The notes: generated by a model not told the origin, from the letters alone. Shown: positions 9,241 through 19,325, numbered from the stretch's first letter. The stretch: 64,000 nt of DNA from Psychrobacillus sp. FSL H8-0483 (GCF_038637725.1 NZ_CP152052.1:2277501-2341500); one strand, 5' to 3'. Numbers and translations: made by a program.

Positions 9241-12200
9241 TTATTGTTGGAGAACCGTTACTTGTTTAGGCGTTGTTGTTACTTTAAAACCGTCTTTTGT
9301 CACGACATCAATTGATATAGAATACGTTCCATTTTGAAGGTCCGTATTAGGTACCCATTGTGTTTTCAGTGAATGTTCATTTTTCACTTCAAACGAATCG
9401 ACTATGTTTCCACTTGCATCTTTAACATTAATCGTCCAGTCTACTCTGGCATAAGCCCAGGCATTAATATTTGCAGGTTTGCTTTTGTTAATATTTGCAG
9501 TCGGAGTTATACTGATCGTTTGAACGGCCATAGTATATTTAATATAGCTCGGATCTCCCCAAACTTTGTACGATTGATTTCCTGCATAATCAATGGCTAG
9601 AATAATAATACTTTTCGGTTCTGTATTAACTAAGAAAGATTTTTGCTCAAGACCTAGTGAATAATGTTGTCCATCCACCCATACAACAGCAGAGTTAAAG
9701 TCACTTGCATTGTCTTGCGGATTGAAGGAGATTTCATATTTTCCGTTCTTTGGCGTTACTGAAATATCTGAAACGGTCGGAGCGACAGAATCTACCGTAA
9801 TTGGCATTTTAACAATCTGTGGTTTTGCGTTTGAATAATCTAATGTTGTTTTGACAACATATTGATAAACACCATCAGGTACATATTGTCCGGATGAGTC
9901 TTTCATATCCCATTTATATCCGCCATAATTTGTATCCCCATATGACATAATATTTTTTCTAAATTTCCATGGAGTACCAGTATATTCACTAAAATCGCCT
10001 AAATTTTTCATGAGATTTCCAGATTGATCTTCAATATACATTTCAACTTTGTCTAAATTACGTAAGGTTTGGAATGACGGATAGATACCATCGAGTATAT
10101 AGTTTTTCGAGAATGCAATATGGTTAAGACTGAACCTTCCAGTATGAGGGTTATATCCCAATGGATATCTTTCTGAATTCTCATCCCAAAGGGCCGTATA
10201 TCCTACAAATGCATCCTTCTCCCATGCAGGTGCGTCGATATTTCGTGGTTCATCCCATTTTCCATAGAAGCCCATATAAGGGATTGTTAAAGGCACTGCT
10301 TTATCTTGGTCCTTGGCTACTGGAACTAGACGAACAAATCCTTCTACAAAACTATTTTCCTTTAAGGAATCTGGTAAATTTACACTAACAGTTAGCATTT
10401 TTGTTTGACCTGGTTTAATTTTAACTAATGCTCCAGTTTTATCTGTTACTACATTGCCATTTACAGTGACAGTCGCACCATTAATTCGTTCACTAGTTAA
10501 TGTTAAATACTCTTTTGAATCCAATTGCCCATCACTATCTAAATCGAATTCCTTCATTTCAGTCTTATCTTTCAATAGATCTACATAAACATTGTATTCA
10601 ATATCATCACTATTATTTTTACCCTTAGGAGTGTCGAATGCTTCCATGTTTAATTTAAAGCTTGTATTTTGACCGATTTCCTTTAATGCAATTGCTCCAG
10701 CTTGTTCTAAAGGCGTGTTTCTACTTGTCACAATGACTGGTGTATTAATGGCATTTTGAATTTTCATTATCCCAGAGCCTTGTACACGTGGTGAATATGG
10801 AACTTCTCCATTTGTCCATGGATCCATGGCAATATTAGATGTATTCATTAAAGCAAGTTTTGCTTTTAAAACTGTATCTTCTGAATGGGTTAATCCTTTT
10901 TGATAAAGGGCCTGCAATAACAATGCTGAGCCGCCTGCAACATGAGGAGTTGCCATCGATGTACCGCTCATCACTTCATAATCATTTCCTGGTATAGTTG
11001 AATAAATATTTCCACCAGGAGCAGAAATCTCTGGTTTAAAATCTAATGTACTTGGAGAACCAAAGGATGAAAATAAGGACATCGTGTCTTTCGCTGGATT
11101 CTCTGCCCAAGTATCGCCTGCAAATTTCATGCTTAAATATTGACCACTTGGCAAACTATTCATTTTACTCAGTAATGCTTCACCTTCAGCTTTACTAGTT
11201 GACGCCGTTGGTGCTGCAGTTGGCGTTACTGGTAGAGAAGAATAATCTGACCATACTGCAGGTGGTATCATAATAATAGCCTTTGCTCCTGCACTCTTTG
11301 CAGTAAACTGAATGGTTGAAACAGTACTATATGGATTTAATAGTTTAACTACGGCAATGTAGTCAGTTTTGCCTTTAGGATAATCTGATGCATTCTTTCC
11401 TTCCCCAACATTTACCAAATCATAAGGTACATCTGGTGAAAGAACCTTAGATACTTTAAAATTATACGATGCTGGAAATTGCGTTTGATCTTTGAACGGC
11501 ACCGAAAAACCACTTGGATCTGCTAAGGCATTTAAATGAAGTTTAATATTTTCATAGGAAGCAACCGATAATGCATATGGACTTACACCCGGCGCACCAA
11601 CTGTTCCAATATCTGGATTTTCTGCATATGGTTTTAATGAAGAGAGAATAATATTATTCTTTGTACTATAGGCTGTATTACCGGCTGCCACTACAACAAG
11701 GGTGCCTTGTTCTGTCGCAACTCGGATTGATTTTTGGATCGGATCAAAATCTTCATCTACATAGCCTGCATCAACACCTAAACTCATGTTGATTACATCT
11801 GCACCCATTGTGACTGCATGCTCAATTCCTGCGATAATATCATCCTCATAGGCCCCACCGCCATTATCAGAAAATACCTTCTCAGCTAATAGTTGAACAC
11901 CTGGTGAAATTCCAGCGACAGCACCCTTCGTTTCGTCGCCATTTGCTCCAATTGTACCGGCCACGTGTGTACCATGCGGACTGCCTTTTGTTCCCGGAAT
12001 GACATTGGTATCATTGTCTGCCCAATCATATCCTGTTGGAACTTTTTCGGAATACCAAATTTCGTTTACGTCTGTCTCAGCAAATTTTTGATTAATTTTA
12101 TCTTGAGTCCATTTTTCTTTCGCTTTGGCTGTGTCAGATAGATTCATATCTTTGTGCGTATAATCAATCCCGGAATCTACGACCGCTACTACTAAGCCTT

Positions 12201-12786
12201 CACCTTTAAAACCATATTGTTCCCATACTTTTTGAGCTTGTACTGATTCTTTACTTGCTGCCATATTTTCCTGAAAAATTCTAGCAATATGGACATTCGT
12301 AACCCCTGGAATAGACTGGATATCCTTTATATTTTGAAACTCTGTTTCTACACTGAATCCGTTAAACCCTTCGAAAAAACGATGCTTCACTTTAATAGGA
12401 GCATTTGATTTAGAATCTTTTTCTTTTGAGATTTCTTCGATTACTTTATCTTGTTTTTGTTTATATAAAGCTTTTTTGCTTTTGGCAGTTTGCTCAATTT
12501 CAGTTGGTTGTTCAACTTCTACGATTAAGCGAACAGTATCATTCGGTTTATATGTTGTAGCCAAACCTTCTTTTTTAATGTCTGTATATAGTGAATCTTC
12601 TTGACCTGTTTCGATCTTATCCTTATCAAAAAATAATTGTCCTCCTTGTTCCTCAATTTCTTCAACCATTTGCGACTCAGCTTGTATAACATCACCTTCT
12701 GCAGAAACGGTAAGTGATGAAAATAATAAGGAAGTCATCGCTGCTGTGGTCATGACTTTCCAGGCCTTCATTTTTCTTTTTTTCAT
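9241..12786 (-). CDS. Protease C: secreted Vpr-like S8 serine protease
   Basis: Extracellular subtilase of 1181 aa. Signal peptide MKKRKMKAWK...TVSAE (about 1-30); I9-like prodomain about 80-170; catalytic Asp204 (VVDSGIDYTH), His271 (PHGTHVAG), oxyanion Asn370 (VAAGN) and Ser610 (SGTSMATPH). A PA domain of about 450-560 is inserted before the Ser block, as in Bacillus Vpr. The C-terminal half is made of beta-sandwich modules, including a FlgD/Fn3-like stretch near 960-1010. It lacks the LED repeats and the dockerin of proteases A and B, so it is an older paralog. It directly follows the two-component genes, separated by a strong terminator, so it has its own promoter. Probable role: extracellular protein degradation. 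Confidence 0.94.
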   Translation of the reverse strand: MKKRKMKAWKVMTTAAMTSLLFSSLTVSAEGDVIQAESQMVEEIEEQGGQLFFDKDKIETGQEDSLYTDIKKEGLATTYKPNDTVRLIVEVEQPTEIEQTAKSKKALYKQKQDKVIEEISKEKDSKSNAPIKVKHRFFEGFNGFSVETEFQNIKDIQSIPGVTNVHIARIFQENMAASKESVQAQKVWEQYGFKGEGLVVAVVDSGIDYTHKDMNLSDTAKAKEKWTQDKINQKFAETDVNEIWYSEKVPTGYDWADNDTNVIPGTKGSPHGTHVAGTIGANGDETKGAVAGISPGVQLLAEKVFSDNGGGAYEDDIIAGIEHAVTMGADVINMSLGVDAGYVDEDFDPIQKSIRVATEQGTLVVVAAGNTAYSTKNNIILSSLKPYAENPDIGTVGAPGVSPYALSVASYENIKLHLNALADPSGFSVPFKDQTQFPASYNFKVSKVLSPDVPYDLVNVGEGKNASDYPKGKTDYIAVVKLLNPYSTVSTIQFTAKSAGAKAIIMIPPAVWSDYSSLPVTPTAAPTASTSKAEGEALLSKMNSLPSGQYLSMKFAGDTWAENPAKDTMSLFSSFGSPSTLDFKPEISAPGGNIYSTIPGNDYEVMSGTSMATPHVAGGSALLLQALYQKGLTHSEDTVLKAKLALMNTSNIAMDPWTNGEVPYSPRVQGSGIMKIQNAINTPVIVTSRNTPLEQAGAIALKEIGQNTSFKLNMEAFDTPKGKNNSDDIEYNVYVDLLKDKTEMKEFDLDSDGQLDSKEYLTLTSERINGATVTVNGNVVTDKTGALVKIKPGQTKMLTVSVNLPDSLKENSFVEGFVRLVPVAKDQDKAVPLTIPYMGFYGKWDEPRNIDAPAWEKDAFVGYTALWDENSERYPLGYNPHTGRFSLNHIAFSKNYILDGIYPSFQTLRNLDKVEMYIEDQSGNLMKNLGDFSEYTGTPWKFRKNIMSYGDTNYGGYKWDMKDSSGQYVPDGVYQYVVKTTLDYSNAKPQIVKMPITVDSVAPTVSDISVTPKNGKYEISFNPQDNASDFNSAVVWVDGQHYSLGLEQKSFLVNTEPKSIIILAIDYAGNQSYKVWGDPSYIKYTMAVQTISITPTANINKSKPANINAWAYARVDWTINVKDASGNIVDSFEVKNEHSLKTQWVPNTDLQNGTYSISIDVVTKDGFKVTTTPKQVTVLQQ

Positions 12787-12894
12787 GAACCTATCTCCTT
12801 TTCTTTTTAATAGATGAAACTAGTAAACTTCAAATCTATCTTTATTATTTCATTTTTTTACTTTTCTGAAAATTAATCAAAAGGTATAATTGCC

Positions 12895-12938
12895 ATAGCT
12901 TTTGGTTCTAAACCAACATAAAACAAAAGAACTATCCG
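12895..12938 (-). promoter_or_regulatory. Conserved block upstream of protease C (candidate operator)
   Basis: Third copy: TGGTTTAGAACCAAAAGCTA on the minus strand, with inverted arms GGTTT and AACC. It overlaps the 3' flank of the regulator terminator, and the other two copies keep degenerate traces of that terminator stem (GTACTTTTGTTTT). The whole regulator-to-protease spacer was therefore copied along with the proteases. Confidence 0.45.
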
Positions 12939-12966
12939 CACCTTGTCTAGGCGCAGGATAGTTCTT
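12918..12966 (-). terminator. Terminator of the kinase-regulator operon
   Basis: Long minus-strand hairpin: AAAGAACTATCC plus GCGCC pairs with GGTGC plus GGATAGTTCTTT, then TGTTTTAT. It starts within a few bases of the regulator stop codon and separates regulator expression from protease C. Confidence 0.85.
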
Positions 12967-13595
12967 TAAGAAAAGGGAACAAGTTGATTTCGAACGGCAT
13001 AAATAACTGCTTGTGTACGGCTTTTCACTTCCAGCTTTCTTAAAATGTTATTGATGTGAATTTTAACAGTCTTGTCACTAATAAATAGGGCTTCAGCAAT
13101 TTCTTTATTACTAAGACCTTGGGCCAATTCAAATAGGACTTCTTTTTCACGCTCTGTCAGCATATTTACGTTTGGTTCCTGGTGATGATACGTTACCAGC
13201 TTTTTCGTCATTCGAGGATGAATAACAGAATGTCCTTGTGATATCATTCGAATGGCTGCCACCACTTCTTCTGATGATGAATCTTTCAATAAATAGCCAT
13301 CTGCACCCGCCCGAAGTGCTTCCATCAAGTATTCCTCATGTTCAAACATGGTTAATACGAGCACTCTGCAGTTCGGATACTGACTTTTCACGAGTGATGT
13401 GACCTCAATTCCACTTTTTCCAGGAAGATTAATATCCATCAATATACAATCCGGTTGAAGCTCCTCTACTTTCTTCAACACCTCATCCCCGGAAACAACC
13501 TCTCCTACGACTCGGATGTCGGATTCAAGAGCCAATATACTCCGAATTCCATCACGCAAGACCGTATGATCATCCACTAATAATATTTGAATCAT
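12966..13595 (-). CDS. LuxR/NarL-family response regulator
   Basis: 209-aa transcription regulator of the kinase encoded just upstream; its start overlaps the kinase 3' end by 26 bases, indicating coupled translation. Receiver: VDDH, phospho-acceptor Asp54 (LMDINLPGK), Lys in YLLKDSS. C-terminal GerE helix-turn-helix beginning LTEREKEVLFELAQG. Ribosome site GGGGAGGA before ATG. Family members dimerise on phosphorylation and bind promoter DNA. The placement next to three exoprotease genes suggests these are the targets, a role like DegU but not orthologous as far as can be seen. Confidence 0.95.
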   Translation of the reverse strand: MIQILLVDDHTVLRDGIRSILALESDIRVVGEVVSGDEVLKKVEELQPDCILMDINLPGKSGIEVTSLVKSQYPNCRVLVLTMFEHEEYLMEALRAGADGYLLKDSSSEEVVAAIRMISQGHSVIHPRMTKKLVTYHHQEPNVNMLTEREKEVLFELAQGLSNKEIAEALFISDKTVKIHINNILRKLEVKSRTQAVIYAVRNQLVPFS

Positions 13596-15423
13596 TGTAA
13601 TCCTCCCCCTTTTCTGAATCCGGAATTAACAATGTAATTACTGTACCTTTTCCTACTGAACTATCAATCTGAAGGGTTGCACCCAGCTGTTCAGCTTGTT
13701 CATTCATATGTAAGATGCCATAATGGGGCTCATGCTTCGTTTTAATCATAGATTCAAAAAGGGAGAAGCCAATCCCGTTGTCTTTCACCTTTAAAAGCAC
13801 ATGTTCACGTTGATAGGTTAAAAGAATCTCAACTTTATCTGCCTTTGCATGTTTTGTAATGTTCTGTAAACCTTCCTGTAAAGTATCGAAGATTGCTCTT
13901 TCTTTTGAAAAACTGAGTGTTCGAGGACGGCCTTTTTCATGATATTTAATGTCCAGATCATATTCTTGTTTAAGAGATTGAACTTTATTCGCAATTGCTT
14001 GTTTTAGCCCTAACCGTTGGGTAGGATACGGTTTTAAAGCATAAATAGAATATCGAATATCACCTAAGCTTTCCCGTAATTTTTTTATACTTTTTTCTAC
14101 CACTTGTTTCAAGTTTCCTGATTGATAGGCTGACTGCTTCTGAGCTGATTCCAGTTGAAATATGACCCCAGCTAATACTTGTGCGATTCCATCGTGGATT
14201 TCACGCGCAAGTCGATTTCTTTCTTCTAGAATGATTCGTTTTTCCTGTTCGGATACGAGAGACTGTGTTTTAAGCAACCCGCCCAATTGATTGGAAAATG
14301 TAGCTAAAGACTGTATATCTTCGGCAATAAAACTGGCCCCCCTGCTTTTACCCGCAACAAACATTCCAACCAACTCATGATTGACTTTAAGAGGTAAGTA
14401 GACGAGGGACCGTATGACATTTTCAAATACTTTGTCTCCTGGTACCATCCCCATTTTCCAATCTGTAACAACAAAGGTTTCGGATATCTCTTCAAAATTC
14501 GGTTGTAGGTCAGAAGAACTTGAAATATTGGAATGTACGCTTCCATCCATTAGCAGAATTCTCCAATTTTCCTCATCTTTTGCCCATAAAGCATATGCCT
14601 GTATTCCTAAGAAACCTTCAAGTGATTGTTTCATCTGATGTAAATTTCCAGCAGAGAGTCCCTGGCTCAACTCCGTAGTAATGGAAAAAAGTTTATATAA
14701 TCGTTCTTTTTCTATCCGTATTTGCCTAGAGAAAGAACTTATAATGCAAATTGCTACAAGCGGGAAAAAGAAGAACAGCATAGCAATTCTACCAAATTCC
14801 TCATTATATTGATGATCTAATATATAGATTAGAACTGCGTAGAGTAAACAAAAACTTGCACTGAAAAATACTAAAGTATTTTTCTTATGCCACTGTTCAA
14901 GCGAATATGGCTGTGGTAATAGCACCATTAAAAAATCGAAAAAGAGCGTGTTGAAAAGGCAAAAAAATAAACTGAATAATAGCAAACTTATTAATCCCGC
15001 ATATAAAATAGGCAGATTCGGTCCAATAATAAGAAGAATTTTATGGGAGAGCCATTCTCCCAAAACAAGACTAATAGCAAATTGGCTGGAATTAAATAGC
15101 GTTCTTTGCATCGGCAAACGGCGAAGGGAATGGGTAAATACCATTGCACACACACAAGCAATAACAGTTATATGTATCCCGAACTCCCAAATCATTGGAA
15201 AAATGAGCGTAAGACTAAGTGTAATCCCTCCTCTACCAATACGGATAGGAAAATACTCCATAATCCCCATAAATACAGCTAACAGCAAGAGGATTATAGG
15301 GTCAGAAGGCATTTCACTCATTATTATGGAGGCGATAACAGCAATCAAACCAAGAAAAGAAATAGAATAAATATAAAAACTGGATAAATGTTCCCTCATA
15401 GCTATAGAGCTTAACTTTTCCAA
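13570..15423 (-). CDS. Membrane sensor histidine kinase (HisKA_3 type)
   Basis: 617-aa kinase that pairs with the regulator at 12966-13595. It begins with TTG behind GGAAGGTGA; an ATG nine codons further (MREHL) is the alternative start. Roughly seven hydrophobic segments fill residues 16-232. A GAF-like domain follows at about 250-385, then the dimerisation and phosphoacceptor helix with His410 (NRLAREIHDGIAQVL) and a HATPase domain with an N-box (LQEGLQNITKHAKA) and GIGFS/GKGT G-boxes. Signal probably sensed by the membrane or GAF part; ligand unknown. It is the first gene of a two-gene operon. Confidence 0.93.
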   Translation of the reverse strand: MEKLSSIAMREHLSSFYIYSISFLGLIAVIASIIMSEMPSDPIILLLLAVFMGIMEYFPIRIGRGGITLSLTLIFPMIWEFGIHITVIACVCAMVFTHSLRRLPMQRTLFNSSQFAISLVLGEWLSHKILLIIGPNLPILYAGLISLLLFSLFFCLFNTLFFDFLMVLLPQPYSLEQWHKKNTLVFFSASFCLLYAVLIYILDHQYNEEFGRIAMLFFFFPLVAICIISSFSRQIRIEKERLYKLFSITTELSQGLSAGNLHQMKQSLEGFLGIQAYALWAKDEENWRILLMDGSVHSNISSSSDLQPNFEEISETFVVTDWKMGMVPGDKVFENVIRSLVYLPLKVNHELVGMFVAGKSRGASFIAEDIQSLATFSNQLGGLLKTQSLVSEQEKRIILEERNRLAREIHDGIAQVLAGVIFQLESAQKQSAYQSGNLKQVVEKSIKKLRESLGDIRYSIYALKPYPTQRLGLKQAIANKVQSLKQEYDLDIKYHEKGRPRTLSFSKERAIFDTLQEGLQNITKHAKADKVEILLTYQREHVLLKVKDNGIGFSLFESMIKTKHEPHYGILHMNEQAEQLGATLQIDSSVGKGTVITLLIPDSEKGEDYNDSNIISG

Positions 15424-15918
15424 AATGTCACCTTCCTTTATCTTTAAGATTCTATTTTAGACTATTAATATCTGACAAAAAACTGGCACAGTACCATTAG
15501 CCAATCACCGTTTGTACATTTTTTAAATGGTTAGATGTAATATTGTATTCTTTGCCTGTCCACCACATGTTTTATTTGAATCAGTTTCGTGACCTTCATA
15601 ACTTACTACACAAGGATTAGAGTATAAAAAAGGAGTACCTCCTAATTGTCGAAATTAATAAGTGCAAAAAAGTGTTATTGATAAGACGGAGACACTTATG
15701 TCCATTATACGACAACAATCTCTAAATATAATATATATTCTTAATTTTCAGTTCATTGTTATCATTGTCATTCTATTTTATTAGGTATTTATACCCCCAT
15801 ACTACTAGATGTGTTCATTAAAAAGTCCCTTTTCGGGCCAAAACAATCCTTGAACTATTCCACTATAATTTAACCATTAATCATACGAATCTTTGAAAGT
15901 TTATCTTTTATTAAGGAG
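15424..15918. other. Intergenic region, no gene seen
   Basis: About 500 AT-rich bases upstream of the kinase. It contains GGAGTACCTCC followed by TAATTGTCGAA near 15630. A similar sequence (GGAGGACCTCC then AAATGTCG) occurs at about 3945, beside the IS3 remnant. The pair may be old IS ends. Nothing else was recognised. Confidence 0.5.
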
Positions 15919-16070
15919 ATGGTGGGTTGTCTCGATAAGAATGTAAGATTAATGGTTGATTGCGATTTCCAAGGTTCGAATGAGATTCCATCGGAAGCTT
16001 CTTATTCACGTATGATCACACTGTTTAGCGAATCGAATGTCATAGAAATTGTTCAAGAGGGTCTTCTTCA
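15919..16070 (+). pseudogene. Transposase N-terminal fragment (DUF772/IS1182-like)
   Basis: The reading frame gives KNVRLMVDCDFQGSNEI then PSEASYSRMITLFSESNV and VQEGLL. This matches the conserved PSEASYSR...VLEKVQEELL region near the N-terminus of IS1182/IS4-type transposases. Upstream and downstream parts are absent. It fuses, in opposite orientation, with the 3' end of the primase-helicase gene, so an insertion followed by deletion probably truncated both. The join lies near 16050-16090. Confidence 0.6.
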
Positions 16071-18009
16071 CCAGCCCCCCCTGTTGAATAAGATACTCAA
16101 TGTCTCTTAGCAAATTAACGTTGTCACCTGAATATTTTCTGTACCATGTTTTACTGTATGGAAAAACAAAATCAGGATTAATCGGCACTATTTTTTTGCC
16201 ACTGGAGGCGTCTAACAACTGCTCCCGTAATTGATCAATTAACACTTTCGTTTCATCTACAACTAGCTTTCCGATATCCATTGTCATGGTTCGCACGTCA
16301 AATAAAAATTGGTCTAAGTCTGTTCTCTGTATAGTTGTAACGTCTACCAAAGGTGGCTTCTCGTCAATAATGATACGTTTTCGTTCATATTCGTTACCAT
16401 CCTTACACTGCCACCTGCTGTATTTACTTAATCCATCCGCTTCCATTTTTAATCTAGCATGGGTCATAATTACGACAGGGTAATTTTTCTGCTCTTGATG
16501 CTTGTTATAAACTATACAATCGCCTTTAAAAGGACATTCCCTACATACTCCATACTGATATTTTTCTAGCTTCTGTTTACAGTCTTTATATGTGTATGCA
16601 CTTTCCATTACAAATGCTGCTGGTGATGATTCGTAATATGGTGCATCTATAGCTTTGCCGTCTGCATCAACAAATATTGTATATTTGCCTAATTCCTTCA
16701 TTAATTTCTTAGCAGTCTCGGTACGTTCTACAACAATAATTGTGCCTGATTCAGGAATAGAATGCTCTAACATATATTTTAAATATGCACCCATAATTGT
16801 ACTCTTCCCGCCACCCGGTTCTAAAGGACAAACGGTAATCCCTTCAACTTGTAGGTCTAATTCATTAATGATGTTCGCATAGACATTAGTAGTAGTTGCA
16901 TCTATAGGGATTCTTAGCTTTGTCATTGTATCTACAACTTTAGATAAAACACCTTTTACATTACCTTTTGCGATAGCATTTGTTGGCTGTAGCGGCACTA
17001 ACTCATTAGATTGCATATCACTTAATGAAATTTGTTCGTACTTTTCTGCCGGCTTCGCTTCGAGCTTTACACATACTTCTTCGAGGTCTTTCCACCCTTT
17101 TTCTTTTGCTACCCAACTTAAAGGCTTACCATTTTCAACGGGACAATTATTACTAGAACAGTGGCATATTAATCTATTATAAAATAAAAATCCAGATGGA
17201 CTATTATCATTATGAATTGGGCATTTAAACGATACCTTTTCATCTGTAACAACATCTATTAAATCCTCCGATTCTAAACAATCGATGAAACACTCAATAA
17301 TATCTAGAACATCTTGTGAATCAATATCAACTGTAAAAGACTCTTTCTTTTCATGCTTCTTTTTAGCTAGAGGAAAAGCTTCAGATAATTGCTTTTGTGT
17401 ATATACATTGCTCGGTTCCCATAGAACAATTTCCTCTCTATATACAATCCCTTTCTCAGTATACTCTTTATAGTTATTTGTTAAGGGCAAACGAAAACAA
17501 TCATTAGGAGAAACTTTTCTCTCGTCTCCATTAAAAAATTCAATTAACTGTTGTTGAACATTTTTAAATTGAATAACCGATTGCTCTAGCTTTTCATTAG
17601 TAGAAATATCCCATTCTGCTTCTTCAACTTCATAAAGCAGCTTATGCCCTGCCCGCCCACGCCAAACCAAGGTAGGCTGGAGTGGGGCTGATTTAATTCT
17701 TTCATATTGTTCTTCCTTAGTTCCACCTTTCTCATCAACATCAACGGAAAAAAATCGGATTCGCTTTATATCTTTTTTGTTCTTGGCTCCGTTCATATAG
17801 AAACATAATGAACGTTTCTCTTTTTCACATCTTTCTAGTGCAAATGCTAAATCATTTGCGATGTTAGCAAAGTTTAATTCTACATATGTTATACCTGTAA
17901 GCTTTTTCTTTTCATCCGCTGGCATTTGTTGATCATCAATATATGATTGTGTGGGGAACGTTTCTTTTCCACATTTCAAGTAATCAATTAAATTTAGAAG
18001 TTGTTTCAT
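16006..18009 (-). pseudogene. Phage/ICE-type primase-helicase, C-terminally truncated
   Basis: 667 aa of a replication protein. The N-terminal archaeo-eukaryotic primase-like region has a metal-binding pair Asp90/Asp92 (FFSVDVDEKGG) and NDCFRLPLTNN near 169-179. A CHC2-like zinc site follows at about 263-289 (CPIHNDNSPSG...ICHCSSNNC). Then a helicase core with Walker A GGGKST (399-404), four cysteines at 477, 489, 492 and 498 spaced like the XPD/DinG Fe-S cluster, and an IIIDEKPP Walker B near 546-552. Motifs IV-VI are missing, and the last residues (about FAKQCDHT) are read from the antisense of the transposase fragment at 15919. The product is therefore probably inactive as a helicase. Start ATG with GGAGGAAAT upstream. 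Confidence 0.75.
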
Positions 18010-18770
18010 TTCTATTTCCTCCTGTAAAAAAAGGACACTTTCATATATATATAATAGGAGAATGTCCTCTTTTATTGCTTCTATGTTTTAATCCGCACCA
18101 CTTTTCACGAAAAATTTTCCATAGGTATCACGTAGCTCCCGCCCAATGCCGCTTCAACAAGCAATTTCCTAGGTACTGGGGGGGTAATTGAAATATTCCT
18201 GACAAACCTTTGATTTTTATTCGTGATGTGCGAGATGCGAGATTGACTAGCTATAACGTATGAATCTGTGTTCGAAGGTTATAGTTTTGATAGCAGCATG
18301 TTGATTATTTACTGCTCTAATATGTGGCTGTTATAAACCGTTCTACCTCCTTCATTTGCTATATACGCCCCCCGTTTAGCAGAGTTAAATATTTTTTCTT
18401 TCCTACTTCGTCTCTCACATTCATGTAAAGGAACATTGTTATTTAGAACAACAAGAAAGCAGCTATTAACAAGAGACCTGTTAACAACTGCTTTTTAAGG
18501 GTGTATTCAATTTATTTTTAATAAGTAATTTCTAGATACATGCTATTTTGAGCGCTTTTCATGTCAAACTGGGCGGGTATGTTAAATGGCATGCTACTGT
18601 ATAAAATATAAAACTGTCCCCTCCTTTGATTTCATCTTGGGGCTATGTAAAGGAAAAGGTTGATTTTGAGTAAAATGGTATTATTTCGCCTGCCCTATAT
18701 CAAATAAAATTAGGTCAACCTCAAGTGGATATTTATGTTAATATACGAATAAGATTGTGAAGGAATGCAC
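18010..18770. other. Intergenic region between primase and cassette array
   Basis: No convincing gene. A hairpin lies at 18029-18066 just upstream of the primase (GGACACTTTC against GAGAATGTCC), possibly an attenuator. A terminator-like stem at 18456-18498 (AAGCAGCTATTAAC against GTTAACAACTGCTT, then TTT) faces the plus strand. Confidence 0.5.
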
Positions 18771-18803
18771 TTAAACTAACGCAGCAGTATAGTTCAATAA
18801 GGA
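18771..18803 (+). repeat. Cassette-array repeat A1
   Basis: Imperfect hairpin TTAAACTAACGCAGCAG followed by TATAGTTCAATAAGGA. Same family as A2-A4; lies 66 bases before the first small gene. Confidence 0.75.
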
Positions 18804-18868
18804 AATGGATTTTTATGGTGAAATATTGAAAAGTGAACAATAGTAAAATAGGTAAAGGGAGTTGAAAA

Positions 18869-19159
18869 ATGAAATTTAATAAAAAGGTATATGAAATAGT
18901 AGATTCTGCAGGAAACTTAGATAATGGATTCGAAGATATATTAGAATTATCCACTGGATGTAAGTTTTCTAACTGCACTCATACTACCGAACCTAATTGT
19001 GCAGTTAAAAAAGCAATTTCTGAAGGTAATCTCTTAGAGGAAAGCTTTAATAACTATTATAGATTTAAAAACGAAGCAGAATATGTTTCTGAGCAAAAAA
19101 ATAAAACTAAGGCTATTGATTATATGAAACAAAGGAAACTTTTTCAAGATCGTAGTTAA
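18869..19159 (+). CDS. Orphan RsgA-like zinc-binding C-terminal domain protein (96 aa)
   Basis: The sequence FEDILELSTGCKFSNCTHTT and PNCAVKKAISEGNL matches the C-terminal zinc domain of the ribosome-assembly GTPase RsgA (Cys-x4-Cys-x-His-x5-Cys pattern), including the following helix YYRFKNEAEYVSEQKNK. The OB-fold and circularly permuted GTPase domains are absent. The first 25 residues resemble the end of the GTPase domain without its motifs. It has its own start with AAAGGGAG upstream and an open frame, so it is either a domain-only protein or a captured gene fragment. Carried as the first cassette between repeats A1 and B1. Function unknown; ribosome binding is possible. Confidence 0.7.
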   Translation: MKFNKKVYEIVDSAGNLDNGFEDILELSTGCKFSNCTHTTEPNCAVKKAISEGNLLEESFNNYYRFKNEAEYVSEQKNKTKAIDYMKQRKLFQDRS

Positions 19160-19220
19160 GTACATGTGGGAACTCATAAGGTAACTGCTACCCAACTAAA
19201 TAAATTAGATCATTGCCTTA

Positions 19221-19276
19221 TTGAACTACCGGGTGCTTTAGTTAAACAAAACCATCATTTCGATGGTTTATTTTTT
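19221..19276 (+). repeat. Cassette-array repeat B1 with terminator
   Basis: TTGAACTACCGGGTGC then TTTAGTTAAACAAA, followed by the hairpin AAACCATC/GATGGTTT and a T run (19248-19276). Closes the first cassette and acts as its transcription terminator. Confidence 0.75.
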
Positions 19277-19325
19277 TATCCGAAACATCAAGTAGATCTC
19301 AGAAATCCATTGTGAAATGTTACAC

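Noticed and set aside
14948-15370. 140-codon plus-strand frame
   Set aside because: Antisense to the transmembrane part of the sensor kinase; low-complexity composition typical of a shadow of hydrophobic helices.
18733-18978. 81-codon minus-strand frame across repeat A1
   Set aside because: Overlaps the better supported RsgA-like gene and the repeat; no ribosome site.
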